Shown: positions 43,393 through 52,508 of the stretch, one piece after another
How positions within the stretch are numbered: the first letter of the stretch is position 1
Layout of the letters: each line of letters opens with the position of its first letter
From: Microbacterium sp. 2FI
Lineage (GTDB): Bacteria; Actinomycetota; Actinomycetes; Actinomycetales; Microbacteriaceae
Length of the DNA: 64,000 bases
Assembly: GCF_005502885.1 (NCBI RefSeq)
Contig: NZ_SCMR01000003.1
Span: forward strand, 62,001-126,000
Direction: 5' to 3'
Position numbers and translations under genes: made by a program
The notes under the pieces: model-generated
What the model saw: only the letters and a program-made list of their open reading frames with translations
Databases searched by the model: none
Told to the model about the DNA's origin: nothing

Positions 43393-45102
43393 ATGACCGT
43401 CTCACCCGAAGCAGTGACCACCCGCACCGTCCGCACTGTCCGCGCAGCGCGCGGCAGCGTCCGCACCGCCAAGAGCTGGGGCGCCGAAGCCGCCAAGCGG
43501 ATGCTCATGAACAACCTCGACCCCGAGGTCGCCGAGCACCCCGAAGACCTCGTCGTCTACGGCGGCACCGGCAAGGCAGCCCGCAGCTGGGAGGCGTACG
43601 ACGCGATCGTGCGCACCCTCGACGAGCTCGAGCCCGACGAGACCCTCCTCGTGCAGTCGGGCAAGCCCGTCGGCGTCTTCCGCACGCACGAGTGGGCGCC
43701 CCGCGTCCTCATCGCGAACTCGAACCTCGTGGGGGACTGGGCGACGTGGCCCGAGTTCCGCAAGCTCGAAGAGCTCGGCCTCACGATGTACGGCCAGATG
43801 ACCGCCGGGTCGTGGATCTACATCGGCACGCAGGGGATCCTGCAGGGAACCTACGAGACCTTCGCCGCCGTCGCGCGGTCGCTGGCTTCCCGGTTGTCGA
43901 GTAGGCGCGAAGCGCCGTATCGAGACACGCTCACCGGCACGCTCACGCTCACCGGCGGCGCCGGCGGCATGGGCGGCGCCCAGCCGCTCGCCGTCACCCT
44001 CAACGGCGGGGCGGTGCTCATCGTCGACGTCGACGAGTCGCGGCTCGCGCGCCGCGTCGAGCACGGCTACCTCGACGAGTACACGACCGACCTCGATGCG
44101 GCAGTCTCCCGCGTCGTGGCAGCGAAGGAGGCCGGTGAGGCGCTCAGTGTCGGCATCGTCGGCAACGCTGCCGAGGTGTTCCCCGAGCTCCTGCGTCGCG
44201 GCACGCCGATCGACATCGTCACCGATCAGACGAGCGCGCACGACCCGCTCGCCTACCTTCCGATCGGCATCTCGGTCGAGGAGTGGAAGGATGCGGCATC
44301 CCGCGATCCCGAAGGGTTCACCGTGAAGGCCCGCGAGGCCATGGCCGCGCAGGTGGCGGCAATGGTCGGCTTCATGGATGCCGGCGCCGAGGTCTTCGAC
44401 TACGGCAACTCGATCCGCGCCGAGGCGCAGCTGGGCGGCTTCGAGCGTGCGTTCGCGTTCCCGGGGTTCGTTCCCGCGTACATCCGCCCCCAGTTCGCCG
44501 AGGGTCGCGGACCCTTCCGCTGGGTGGCGCTGTCGGGAGACCCCGAAGACATCCGCAAGACCGACGAGGCCGTCAAGGCGCTGTTCCCCGACAACGCCGG
44601 ACTCGTCCGCTGGCTCGAGAAGGCCGGTGACACCGTGCACTTCGAAGGCCTCCCGGCCCGCATCTGCTGGCTCGGCTACCAGGAGCGTCACCTCGCGGGA
44701 CTGAAGTTCAACGAGATGGTCGCCTCGGGCGAGCTCGCCGGCCCCATCGTCATCGGCCGCGACCACCTCGATGCAGGGTCTGTCGCGAGCCCCTACCGCG
44801 AGACCGAGGCGATGGCCGACGGATCCGACGCGATCGCCGACTGGCCGCTGCTGAACGCCCTCCTGAACACGGCGAGCGGCGCATCGTGGGTCTCGATCCA
44901 CCACGGCGGCGGCGTGGGCATCGGCCGCAGCATCCATGCCGGGCAGGTGACGGTGGCCGACGGCACCGACCTCGCCGCCGAGAAGATCGCGCGCGTGCTG
45001 GTGAACGATCCGGGCACCGGTGTCATGCGCCACGTCGACGCCGGCTACGACCGGGCCAAGGAGGTCGCGCGCGAGCGCGGGCTGAACGTTCCGATGCTGT
45101 GA
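43393..45102 (+). CDS. hutU: Urocanate hydratase with a palindrome-encoded insertion
   Basis: 569 residues. It hydrates urocanate to imidazolonepropionate using tightly bound [70 protein letters not shown] and [21 protein letters not shown] are conserved. Between AVARS and [10 protein letters not shown] the protein carries about 13 extra residues ([13 protein letters not shown], 167-179), encoded by a hairpin element at 43891-43930. The rest of the length and motif order are normal, so activity is likely kept. Confidence 0.95.
   Translation: MTVSPEAVTTRTVRTVRAARGSVRTAKSWGAEAAKRMLMNNLDPEVAEHPEDLVVYGGTGKAARSWEAYDAIVRTLDELEPDETLLVQSGKPVGVFRTHEWAPRVLIANSNLVGDWATWPEFRKLEELGLTMYGQMTAGSWIYIGTQGILQGTYETFAAVARSLASRLSSRREAPYRDTLTGTLTLTGGAGGMGGAQPLAVTLNGGAVLIVDVDESRLARRVEHGYLDEYTTDLDAAVSRVVAAKEAGEALSVGIVGNAAEVFPELLRRGTPIDIVTDQTSAHDPLAYLPIGISVEEWKDAASRDPEGFTVKAREAMAAQVAAMVGFMDAGAEVFDYGNSIRAEAQLGGFERAFAFPGFVPAYIRPQFAEGRGPFRWVALSGDPEDIRKTDEAVKALFPDNAGLVRWLEKAGDTVHFEGLPARICWLGYQERHLAGLKFNEMVASGELAGPIVIGRDHLDAGSVASPYRETEAMADGSDAIADWPLLNALLNTASGASWVSIHHGGGVGIGRSIHAGQVTVADGTDLAAEKIARVLVNDPGTGVMRHVDAGYDRAKEVARERGLNVPML
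43891..43930. repeat. Intragenic hairpin element in hutU
   Basis: A 40-bp element with an inner perfect stem GGCGC/GCGCC (43904-43908, 43912-43916) and imperfect outer arms (GTCGAGTA, GTATCGAGAC). It is in frame and relates in style (GCGAAGCG core) but not base-for-base to the hemL/hutI element. Confidence 0.65.
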
Positions 45103-45203
45103 CGGCGGTATCGTGTCCCACTCTCTCTGGCTGAGGAGCAACTCAGCGGTGAGAATCGGGACATGGCGCGGAGAATTCGGGAGATGCGAAGGGGAAGGAT
45201 GCT

Positions 45204-46454
45204 GTGAGCACCACGCTCATCACGAACATCGGCGAACTGACGACCAATGTCGGCGGGGCCAGCGCACCGGGCGACCCGTGCGGCACCCTGCGCGATGCGG
45301 CGGTGCTGGTCGTCGACGGGCGGGTCGCCTGGGTGGGCCCGGCAGATGAGGCCGAGGACGTTTCGTCTCGCTTCGCTCGCTCAACGACCAGGGAGCCCTC
45401 GGTCGTTGAGCGAGGGAGCGAAGCGACCGAGACGAAACGCGTGGATGCCGGCGGCGGCGCCGTCATCCCGGGGTTCGTCGACTCGCACACGCACATCGTG
45501 TTCGGAGGCGATCGTGCGGACGAGTTCGAGGCGCGCATGACAGGAACCGCGTATGCGGCGGGCGGCATACGGCGCACGGTCGCGGCGACACGGGCGGCGA
45601 CGGATGCCGAGCTGCGCGCGCGGCTGGCCGGATTCGTCGCAGAGCTTCACGCCCAGGGAACCACCACGTTCGAGGTGAAGACGGGGTACGGCCTCACGGT
45701 CGACGACGAAGCGCGGCTAGCGCGACTCGCCGCCGAGGTAACGCCCGAGGTCACCTTCCTCGGCGCCCACGTCGTGCCCGCCGAGTACGCCGAGCGCCGC
45801 GAGGACTACATCGCGCTCGTCGTCGGCGACATGCTCGACGCGTGCGCTCCGCACAGCCGCTGGGTCGACGTCTTCTGCGAGCGCGGCGCTTTCACTCCCG
45901 ACGAGTCGCGCCGCATCCTCGACGCCGGCATCGCCCGCGGACTCCTGCCGCGCGTGCACGGCAACCAGCTCGGACCCGGCGACGGCGTGCAGCTGGCGGT
46001 CGCGGTGGGGGCGGCATCCGTCGACCATTGCACGTATCTCTCCGACGCCGATGTCGCGGCCCTCGCCGCGAGCGACACCGTCGCGACGCTGCTTCCGGGC
46101 GTCGAGTTCTCCACGCGCCAGCCCTACCCCGATGCGCGCCGGCTCATCGACGCCGGCGTCACCGTTGCGCTGGCGAGCGACTGCAACCCGGGATCCAGCT
46201 TCACGAGTTCGATGCCGCTCATGATCGCGCTCGCCGTGCGCGAGATGGGGATGACCCCCGCCGAAGCCGTGTGGGCGGCGACCGCAGGCGGCGCCCGAGC
46301 GCTGCGACGCGACGATGTCGGCGTCATCACTGCCGGCGCCTGCGCCGACCTCGTGCTGCTCGACGCGCCGACGCGCGTGCATCTGGCCTACCGACCGGGC
46401 GTGCCGCTCGTCTCGCGGGTCTGGAAGGACGGGGCAGAACTCACCCCGGCCTGA
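45204..46454 (+). CDS. hutI: Imidazolonepropionase with a palindrome-encoded insertion
   Basis: 416 residues. An amidohydrolase-fold metalloenzyme converting imidazolonepropionate to formiminoglutamate. The metal motif [50 protein letters not shown] and [11 protein letters not shown] are present. Residues 53-79 ([10 protein letters not shown]...ETKR) are an insertion between the N-terminal beta strand [11 protein letters not shown] and [12 protein letters not shown], encoded by the long inverted repeat at 45359-45439. It starts 101 bp after hutU. The insert falls in the small beta domain, away from the active site. Confidence 0.95.
   Translation: MSTTLITNIGELTTNVGGASAPGDPCGTLRDAAVLVVDGRVAWVGPADEAEDVSSRFARSTTREPSVVERGSEATETKRVDAGGGAVIPGFVDSHTHIVFGGDRADEFEARMTGTAYAAGGIRRTVAATRAATDAELRARLAGFVAELHAQGTTTFEVKTGYGLTVDDEARLARLAAEVTPEVTFLGAHVVPAEYAERREDYIALVVGDMLDACAPHSRWVDVFCERGAFTPDESRRILDAGIARGLLPRVHGNQLGPGDGVQLAVAVGAASVDHCTYLSDADVAALAASDTVATLLPGVEFSTRQPYPDARRLIDAGVTVALASDCNPGSSFTSSMPLMIALAVREMGMTPAEAVWAATAGGARALRRDDVGVITAGACADLVLLDAPTRVHLAYRPGVPLVSRVWKDGAELTPA
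45359..45439. repeat. Intragenic inverted-repeat element in hutI
   Basis: The left arm 45359-45389 (31 bp, identical to the hemL element) and right arm 45401-45439 (the same sequence inverted, with 8 extra bases) flank an 11-bp spacer. It is read through in frame and adds 27 residues. Confidence 0.9.
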
Positions 46455-46465
46455 TCTCAGCGGTC

Positions 46466-46936
46466 TCAGCGGGGCGTGTCGAAGCTCCACGAGTCGGGCT
46501 CGAGCGAGGTCGCGACGTCCCAGTCGTCGTGATCCCACGTGAAGGTCGCGACCGCGCACGTCGGCATGTGGGCGATGCCGCCGTCCGAGAGGCGCCCCGC
46601 CAGCACGCTCATGCCCGGGTCGTGCGCGACGACGACCACGCGCGCGGTTCCGGTCGCCCGCGCCGCGTCGAGCAGGTCGCCCGCCGGTGCGCCGTAGAGT
46701 GCGGAATCGAGTGTGACGTCGACGCCGAGCGCCTCGCCGAAGAAGTCCGCCGTGGTCGCGGCGCGCACCGCCGTGCTCGCGAGGATCACATCGGGACGGA
46801 AGCCGCGCACCGCGAGCAGACGCGCCATGCGCGGGGCATCGTCGAGCCCCCGGTCGTTGAGCGGACGGTCGTGGTCGTCGAGCGACGGGTCGCCCCAATC
46901 GGACTTCGCGTGGCGAACGAGGGCGAGGGTGATCAT
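46466..46936 (-). CDS. SixA-type phosphohistidine phosphatase (histidine phosphatase superfamily)
   Basis: 156 residues. The RHG catalytic motif LALVRHAKSDW (His8), then DHDRPLNDRGLDDAPRMA, ILASTAVRA and VVAHDPGM with the second catalytic His. SixA removes phosphate from phosphohistidine in phosphorelay or PTS proteins. The ATG overlaps the hutG stop (ATGA), so it is translationally coupled to the last enzyme of histidine degradation. Confidence 0.92.
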   Translation of the reverse strand: MITLALVRHAKSDWGDPSLDDHDRPLNDRGLDDAPRMARLLAVRGFRPDVILASTAVRAATTADFFGEALGVDVTLDSALYGAPAGDLLDAARATGTARVVVVAHDPGMSVLAGRLSDGGIAHMPTCAVATFTWDHDDWDVATSLEPDSWSFDTPR

Positions 46937-47835
46937 CGGGGTCCTTCCGTCCGGCTCGCGAGACCCGCGAGCAGTTCGAGCACGCAGAGGGCGGCCAGCC
47001 GCACCGTGCGCCCGTCGGGGGCGTCGGCGGTCGCGTCGACCTCGGCGATGTCGGCGGTCTGCACCCTCGCATCGATCGCGATGGCCCGGACGAGCGCACG
47101 CAGCTCCCACGCAGCGAGCCCGCCCGGCACCGACGCCGGACATCCCGGAGCGACGGAGCGGTCGCACACATCCACGTCGACGTCGAGATGGATGCCGCCG
47201 CCGGCCCCCGCGATCTCGAGCGCCTCCGCGGCGACGTCGGCCGCGCCGCGACGGCGGAGGTCGTCCATCGTCATGACGGTGATGCCGAGATCGGCCGCGC
47301 GCCGCGCGTAGGCGGCGGAGTTCGCGAAGTCGGCGATGCCCAGCTGCACGATGCGACGCGGATCGAGTCCGTCGTCGACGAGACGGCGCACGGGCGAACC
47401 GTTGGAAACGCCGTCGCGCAGGTCGAAGTGGGCGTCGATCGTGATGAGCCCGGTCGCGCCCGCGCCCTCCGCGACCGCGTAGGTGAGCGAGTTGTCGCCG
47501 CCGAGAGCGACGACGAGGCGCGAGCGTGAGCTGAGGTCGGCGACGCGGGCGCGCACCGCCGCCTCGCCGTCGGGCCCGTCGGGCTCGGTGACATCGCCCG
47601 CGTCGACGATCCGCAGCACGTCGTTCAGGTCGACCGCCGGTGGACCGAGGAGAGTCGGACTGTAGCGGCGGAGCGCCTCGCGCACGGCTGCCGGTGTCGC
47701 ATGGGCTCCCGTCGGCGACAGCGAGGTCCGCCACGTCGGAACGCCGAGGATCGCGGCATCCATCGGAGAATCGTCGTCGGGTGTAACGGGCCAGTCGCCG
47801 GCACGAGGCCAGAGCGCATCGTGGGAGAGTGTCAC
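46933..47835 (-). CDS. hutG: Formimidoylglutamase (ureohydrolase/agmatinase family)
   Basis: 300 residues. The binuclear manganese motifs are present: GGDNSLTYAV, ITIDAHFDLRDG, and HLDVDVDVCDRSVAPG. The context of hutH-hutU-hutI converging on it makes formiminoglutamate hydrolysis to glutamate and formamide the likely reaction. GTG 47835 is chosen as leaderless (TAGCGT seven bases before); GTG 47844 is three codons longer. The next gene downstream is the SixA phosphatase. Confidence 0.9.
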   Translation of the reverse strand: MTLSHDALWPRAGDWPVTPDDDSPMDAAILGVPTWRTSLSPTGAHATPAAVREALRRYSPTLLGPPAVDLNDVLRIVDAGDVTEPDGPDGEAAVRARVADLSSRSRLVVALGGDNSLTYAVAEGAGATGLITIDAHFDLRDGVSNGSPVRRLVDDGLDPRRIVQLGIADFANSAAYARRAADLGITVMTMDDLRRRGAADVAAEALEIAGAGGGIHLDVDVDVCDRSVAPGCPASVPGGLAAWELRALVRAIAIDARVQTADIAEVDATADAPDGRTVRLAALCVLELLAGLASRTEGPR

Positions 47836-47894
47836 GGCTTTCACGCTACCGCTGATGAGCGACGAAGGCCGTTGACGGGCGGGATCAGCGCCGG

Positions 47895-48242
47895 TCAGTG
47901 GGCGACGTACACCCACGCGGTGCGGCCGCTCGCGAGCACGACCTCGGCGCGGCGGTAGAGGGCGACCTCGTACTCGTCCGAGGCCTCGATCTCGTCCTCG
48001 GTCACCCGCAGCACCTTGCCGAGCACCTTGTCGAGCGGATTGCCGGTGGGCCGCACGATCGGGTGCACCGACAGGCCCGACAGGTCGACGATGCGGTGAT
48101 CCTCGATCTCGGCGTAGTCGACGGTGTAGCCGGGGAGGACATCGTCTTCGGCCTCGAGGTGACGGCCGTAGATGTCGAGCTGGACATCGGGATTCTGGAG
48201 CGTCCCGTAGCTGAAGAGGAGCTGGTGGGGGCTGTCGGTCAC
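47895..48242 (-). CDS. Gamma-glutamylcyclotransferase-like (YtfP/AIG2) protein
   Basis: 115 residues of the GGCT-like fold: FSYGTLQNPDVQLDIYGR, then LPGYTVDYAEIEDHRIV, VLGKVLRVTEDEIEASDEYE with the catalytic-type Glu, and a C-terminal WVYVAH. It probably releases 5-oxoproline from gamma-glutamyl compounds. GTG 48242 lies six bases after TACCCT, fitting a leaderless start. Confidence 0.88.
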   Translation of the reverse strand: MTDSPHQLLFSYGTLQNPDVQLDIYGRHLEAEDDVLPGYTVDYAEIEDHRIVDLSGLSVHPIVRPTGNPLDKVLGKVLRVTEDEIEASDEYEVALYRRAEVVLASGRTAWVYVAH

Positions 48243-48261
48243 GCGATCAGGGTACCGGCAG

Positions 48262-49533
48262 TCAGCCCAGGAATGCTTCGGCGATCGAGAAGATGACGAG
48301 ACCCGCCAGTGCGCCGACGATCGTGCCGTTGAGGCGGATGTACTGCAGGTCGCGGCCGACCATGAGCTCGATCTTCTCGGTCGTCTCGTCGGGGTCCCAG
48401 CGCGAGACGGTGTCGGAGATGATCGAGGCGATGTCGTGTCGGTAGCGATCGACCAGGAACACCGCGGCATCGGTCACCCAGCCGTCGACGCGGCGCTGGA
48501 GGGCGGCATCCGTCGTGAGCCGTTCTCCGATCTCGCTCAGCGCCTCGGCGGCCCGCCGCCGCAGCCCGCTCTCGGGGTCGGCGAGCGAGACGAGCAGGCC
48601 CGCCTTGGCGGTGTTCCACGCCTCGGCGGCGAGCTCGCGCACGCGCGGGCTGTCGAAGAGGGTCGCCTTGGAGTCCTCGAGCCGGCCGATCGTGGCGGGA
48701 TCGTGCTGCATGTTGGCTGCGAGGCGTGCCAGATAGCCGTCGACGGCGCGGCGGGCGGGATGCTGCGGGTCGATCTGCACGGCAGCGATGAACTTCATGG
48801 CCTCGTTGTAGACCGTGTCGTCGACGAGCCGGTGCGCGATCCCGGGAACCCACGCGGGAAGGCGCCGGGAGACCAGTCCGGTGAAGGCGGCGTGGTTGGC
48901 CTCGAGCCACGCCGCGATGCTGTCGACGCCGAGGTCGACGGCGCTCCGATGCGCGCCGGAGTCCACGATGCGCTCGAGCCATCCGCCGAGCGGCGGACCC
49001 CACTCGGGAGCGATGAGGTGCTCGCGGGCAAGGTCGGCGATGAGGTCCTGCACGTCGTCGTCGCTGAGAGCGCGGAGCACCCCCGCGGCCATGAGCGAGC
49101 CTTCCGCGGCGACGCGCTCTGCGTGCGCGGGTTCGCGCAGCCACGCGCCGAGCTTCGCGGCGATCGCCGTCTCGTCGAGCTTGGTGCGCACGACGTCGGC
49201 GCGCAGGAACTCGGTCTCGACGAACTCGCCGAGGTTCTGCCCGATCTCGTCCTTGCGCTTGGGGATGATCGCGGTGTGCGGGATCGGGATGCCGAGGGGG
49301 TGGCGGAACAGCGCCGTGACGGCGAACCAGTCCGCGAGCGCGCCCACCATGCCACCCTCGGCCGCGGCGCGGACGTAGGCGAGCGCGGGGTACTGATCCT
49401 GGAGCGCGAACGCGATCACGAAGATCACGGCCATCGCGACCAGGGCGCCGAGGGCGACGCCCTTCATGACGCGGAGCGCTCGGCGGCGCTCCTGATCGGC
49501 CGGACTCAGGAGGGCGGTCGGAGTGCGGGCCAT
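48262..49533 (-). CDS. DUF445 family membrane protein
   Basis: 423 residues. An N-terminal hydrophobic helix (ALGALVAMAVIFVIAFALQ) is followed by the DUF445 signature AAAEGGMVGALADWFAVTALFRHPLGIPIPHTAIIPKRKDEIGQNLGEFVETEF, a long helical body, and a C-terminal hydrophobic NGTIVGALAGLVIFSIAEAF. The function is unknown; the family is membrane-associated. It starts 18 bp after the PadR gene on the same strand. Confidence 0.92.
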   Translation of the reverse strand: MARTPTALLSPADQERRRALRVMKGVALGALVAMAVIFVIAFALQDQYPALAYVRAAAEGGMVGALADWFAVTALFRHPLGIPIPHTAIIPKRKDEIGQNLGEFVETEFLRADVVRTKLDETAIAAKLGAWLREPAHAERVAAEGSLMAAGVLRALSDDDVQDLIADLAREHLIAPEWGPPLGGWLERIVDSGAHRSAVDLGVDSIAAWLEANHAAFTGLVSRRLPAWVPGIAHRLVDDTVYNEAMKFIAAVQIDPQHPARRAVDGYLARLAANMQHDPATIGRLEDSKATLFDSPRVRELAAEAWNTAKAGLLVSLADPESGLRRRAAEALSEIGERLTTDAALQRRVDGWVTDAAVFLVDRYRHDIASIISDTVSRWDPDETTEKIELMVGRDLQYIRLNGTIVGALAGLVIFSIAEAFLG

Positions 49534-49551
49534 GCCGTCATCCTCGCAGGT

Positions 49552-50082
49552 TCATACGGCGTCTCCGGGCAGCTCGTCGAGCCAGCGAGCGGCGAGCTCG
49601 TGCGCGCGGATGCCGTAGTCGAGCGTCGCGCGCTGGAACGCGAACATGGCCGCGTACTCGGCGGGGATGCTCTGCGCATCGATGGATGCCGCAGCACCCG
49701 TGAGTCCGTCGAGATCGGCCGACACGCGCTCGCGCAGCCGAGCGATGACGGCCGCGCGGTCGGCGGGATCGGTGAGGGAGCCGGTGAGGAACACCTTCGC
49801 GAGCATCGTCGTCTCGGCATCCGCGCCCGTCGTCGGGGCGAGCATCCACTCGCGCCACGCCGCGCGTCCATCATCGGTGATGGTGTGGAGTTTGCGGCCA
49901 CGACGACCCTCGCTCGCCTCGCTCACGGTGACGAGACCCTGGGCGACGAGGTGCTGCAGCGCACGTTGGAGGCTGCCGAAGCTCGCGCTGTAGAAGAGCG
50001 AGACGCCCTGGCCGAACTGCTTGTGCAGGTCGTACAGCGACAGCGGACCCGCCAGCAGGAGTCCGAGGATCACGTATTGCAC
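49552..50082 (-). CDS. PadR-family transcriptional regulator
   Basis: 176 residues. The PadR winged helix ILGLLLAGPLSLYDLHKQFGQGVSLFYSASFGSLQRALQHLVAQGLVTV is followed by a C-terminal dimerising helical domain (about 90-176). GTG 50082 is placed by AAAGGAA about nine bases upstream. It is divergent from a serine hydrolase gene, with a run of AT-rich palindromes between them as the likely operator. Confidence 0.92.
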   Translation of the reverse strand: MQYVILGLLLAGPLSLYDLHKQFGQGVSLFYSASFGSLQRALQHLVAQGLVTVSEASEGRRGRKLHTITDDGRAAWREWMLAPTTGADAETTMLAKVFLTGSLTDPADRAAVIARLRERVSADLDGLTGAAASIDAQSIPAEYAAMFAFQRATLDYGIRAHELAARWLDELPGDAV

Positions 50083-50111
50083 CGGCGCCGTTCCTTTCGT
50101 ATGCTCCTCAT

Positions 50112-50134
50112 AGATATATATCTCATAGAGATAT
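50112..50134. promoter_or_regulatory. AT-rich palindromes, candidate PadR operator
   Basis: AGATATATATCT (50112-50123, perfect) overlaps ATATCTC-ATA-GAGATAT (50118-50134, perfect 7-bp arms). It is the most AT-rich spot in this stretch and is centred between the two divergent starts. Confidence 0.55.
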
Positions 50135-50149
50135 CCCTGAGGAGGATCC

Positions 50150-51262
50150 GTGGCCCATCCTGACACGGCGACCGGCAAGCTCGAGCGCACACTCACGCGC
50201 GCCGCGCGGGCACGGGCGCGCGTCCGCGACGCGATGCCCGAGCCGCAGGTGCTCGTGATCGCACCCGGCTTCGAGTTCGCGTTCGGCGACCGCGCACGCA
50301 GATTCCACACCGCCAGCGTCGGCAAGACGATGACGGCGACGCTCGCCTTCCAGCTGGCCGAGCGCGGCGCGCTCGACCTCGACGCCCCGATCACGGGGCT
50401 GCTCCCCGCCGAGGAATGGCGCGGACTCTTCGTCGTCGACGGGATCGACCGCGCACGCGAGGTGACCGCCCTGCACCTGCTCGCCCATACGAGCGGTGTC
50501 GCGGACTACTTCGAGGGCCCCACGCGGGCTCCGCGGAGCTTCGTGGACGACGTGATCTCGGCGCCCGACCGGCTGTGGGCGCCCGCCGACCTTCTCGGAT
50601 ACACCCGTGAGCACCAGCGGCCCGTCGGCGCACCCGGAGCGCGGTTCGCGTACTCCGACACCGGCTACGTGCTCGCCGCGCGCATCATCGAAGAGGCGGG
50701 CGGCGCGCCGCTTCATCGCCAGCTGCACGAGCGCATCTTCGCGCCCGTCGGCATGGACCAGTCGTGCCTGCTCTTCCACTCGTGGCCCGGCGGTGGTGAC
50801 GCGGGCGGTGACGCGAGCAGGCCGCCCGCCGCCGCGCTCGATCTCGCCCCGCTGTGGCTCGGTCGGCACGAGGTCAGCCGAACGCGCGCGCTCAGCTGCG
50901 ACTGGGGTGGCGGGGGAGTGGTCTCCACGGTCGACGACCTCGTGCGCTTCAGCGTCGCGTGGCACGGCGGCGAACTCGTCTCGCCAGAGTCGCTCGCGCG
51001 CATGACCGCGGCCTCGAACCGGTTCCGGCCCGGGATCCGCTACGGCACCGGCGCGATGCAGCTGCGATACGCGGGGTTCTCACCTTTCCTCCGCGGGATG
51101 CCGCACCTCACCGGCCACCTGGGCGTCACGGGCGCGCACCTGTTCGGCGACGACGGCAGCGGCATCCATCTCGCATTCAATTTCCACGCAACCGGTGAGA
51201 TGGTGCGCAGCTTCCGCGTGCACATCGACCTCGTGCGTGCGGCCCTGCGCGACGCCCGCTGA
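50150..51262 (+). CDS. Serine hydrolase, beta-lactamase/class C penicillin-binding protein fold
   Basis: 370 residues. The Ser-x-x-Lys motif is SVGK (in FHTASVGKTMTATLAF), the second motif Tyr-Ser-Asp (FAYSDTGY), with HTSGVADYF between, typical of the beta-lactamase-related family (EstB, D-aminopeptidase, LACTB-like). There is no signal peptide, so it is cytosolic. The substrate is unknown; control by the divergent PadR suggests induction by a small toxic or phenolic compound. The GTG start has GAGGAGG upstream. Confidence 0.88.
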   Translation: MAHPDTATGKLERTLTRAARARARVRDAMPEPQVLVIAPGFEFAFGDRARRFHTASVGKTMTATLAFQLAERGALDLDAPITGLLPAEEWRGLFVVDGIDRAREVTALHLLAHTSGVADYFEGPTRAPRSFVDDVISAPDRLWAPADLLGYTREHQRPVGAPGARFAYSDTGYVLAARIIEEAGGAPLHRQLHERIFAPVGMDQSCLLFHSWPGGGDAGGDASRPPAAALDLAPLWLGRHEVSRTRALSCDWGGGGVVSTVDDLVRFSVAWHGGELVSPESLARMTAASNRFRPGIRYGTGAMQLRYAGFSPFLRGMPHLTGHLGVTGAHLFGDDGSGIHLAFNFHATGEMVRSFRVHIDLVRAALRDAR

Positions 51263-51288
51263 CGACGCCTTCCGAGAAGCCGACGGCC

Positions 51289-52461
51289 TCAGCTCTCGAG
51301 GGGGCCCAGCCACGCCGTCGCGACGGTCGCATGCGCCGATTCGGGGTCGGAGGGGTGGAAGAGCCCCGCGAGGACGTCGCGGTACAGACGCGAGAGCTCG
51401 CTCGAGGCGAAGTACGACGAGCCGCCCGCGACCAGCACCGCGTCGTCGACGACCTGCTTCGCCATCGTGACGGCGCGATGCTTGACCCCCGAGAGGAGCG
51501 AGAACCATCGCGGGCCGTGATCGGCGACGGAATCGACGTCGCGGCTCAGCACCTCGAGCTGCGGCGGCAGGGCGTCGTACGCGAGCGCCATCGCGGCGAT
51601 CCGCCGGCGGATGTCGGGATCCTGGCTGTAGGCGGCACCCGTCTTCTTCGAGGTGCGGCGACCGGCCGTCTGGACGGCGAGATCGAGCGCGCGACGCGCG
51701 ATACCCGTGTAGACCGAGGCCAGCAGCAGCTCGAACACGCTGAAGATGCCGAACACGATCGGGTCGGGGTTCGGCCCCGGTGCGACGCGGCGCACCACGC
51801 GGTCGGCAGGGGCGACGGCGCCGTGCAGCTCGGTCGTCCGCGACTGCGTACCCCGCATGCCGAGCGTGTCCCAGTCGTCGCGGGTGACGACCGCGTCGGT
51901 GCGCGGCACGAACGCGTAGACGATCCGCGGCTCGTCCGGCGTCGACACGTCGAGGCCGTGGAGGCCCAGCTGCGTCCACACCGGCCCGAGCGAGGTGAAG
52001 ATCTTCGTCCCCGTGAACGCGTACCCGCCGTCTGGGAGGGGCGCGGCATCCGTGTCGCTGCCGAAGAGTACGAGGTCGTTGCCGGCCTCGCTGATCCCGA
52101 AGGCGAACACGTCACCGGCGACCGCGCCCTCCTGCACGAACCGCAGCGCGTCGATCCCGCGGTCGGCGAGCACTTTCGCGACGCCCGTCCACACCAGGTG
52201 CATGTTGATCGCGAGCGCCGTCGCCGGCGCCGCTCCCGCGAGTCGCTGCTGCAGCAGCGACGTCTCGACGAGGCCGAGACCCCCGCCGCCGAGTGCGGTC
52301 GGCACGAGGAGCGCGAGGTACCCGGCATCCCGCAGCTCGTCGAGGTCGGCCTGCGGGAAGGTGTTGTCGCGATCGTGCACGGCCGCGCGCTCGCGGAAGC
52401 GGGCGAGGAGGTCGTCGGGAAGGATCGCGGCGGGGTCGAAGGGTGCGCTCACGCGGTCCAT
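51289..52461 (-). CDS. Acyl-CoA dehydrogenase family protein
   Basis: 390 residues. An N-terminal helical domain (DELRDAGYLALLVPTALGGGGLGL), middle beta domain (GISEAGNDL, FTGTKIFTS) and C-terminal helical domain (VYTGIARRALDLAVQTA, then AVLVAGGSSYFASSELSRLYRD) in the standard ACAD order. The usual catalytic Glu region is replaced by GGSSYFASSELSRLYRDV, as in the DszC/HpaH-like flavin monooxygenase and actinobacterial ACAD subgroup, so the reaction could be desulfurisation-type or dehydrogenation. ATG 52461 or GTG 52452 may be the start. Confidence 0.85.
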   Translation of the reverse strand: MDRVSAPFDPAAILPDDLLARFRERAAVHDRDNTFPQADLDELRDAGYLALLVPTALGGGGLGLVETSLLQQRLAGAAPATALAINMHLVWTGVAKVLADRGIDALRFVQEGAVAGDVFAFGISEAGNDLVLFGSDTDAAPLPDGGYAFTGTKIFTSLGPVWTQLGLHGLDVSTPDEPRIVYAFVPRTDAVVTRDDWDTLGMRGTQSRTTELHGAVAPADRVVRRVAPGPNPDPIVFGIFSVFELLLASVYTGIARRALDLAVQTAGRRTSKKTGAAYSQDPDIRRRIAAMALAYDALPPQLEVLSRDVDSVADHGPRWFSLLSGVKHRAVTMAKQVVDDAVLVAGGSSYFASSELSRLYRDVLAGLFHPSDPESAHATVATAWLGPLES

Positions 52462-52508
52462 TCTTCCCCGCCGCGCAGCCTCAGGCGCGAGCGGACGTCG
52501 CGCGGTCT

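Noticed and set aside
46855..46880. GGTCGTTGAGCGG in the SixA gene looks like the hemL/hutI repeat element
   Set aside because: It encodes the conserved DRPLNDRG segment of the phosphatase and shares only about 12 bases with the element, so it is coincidence.
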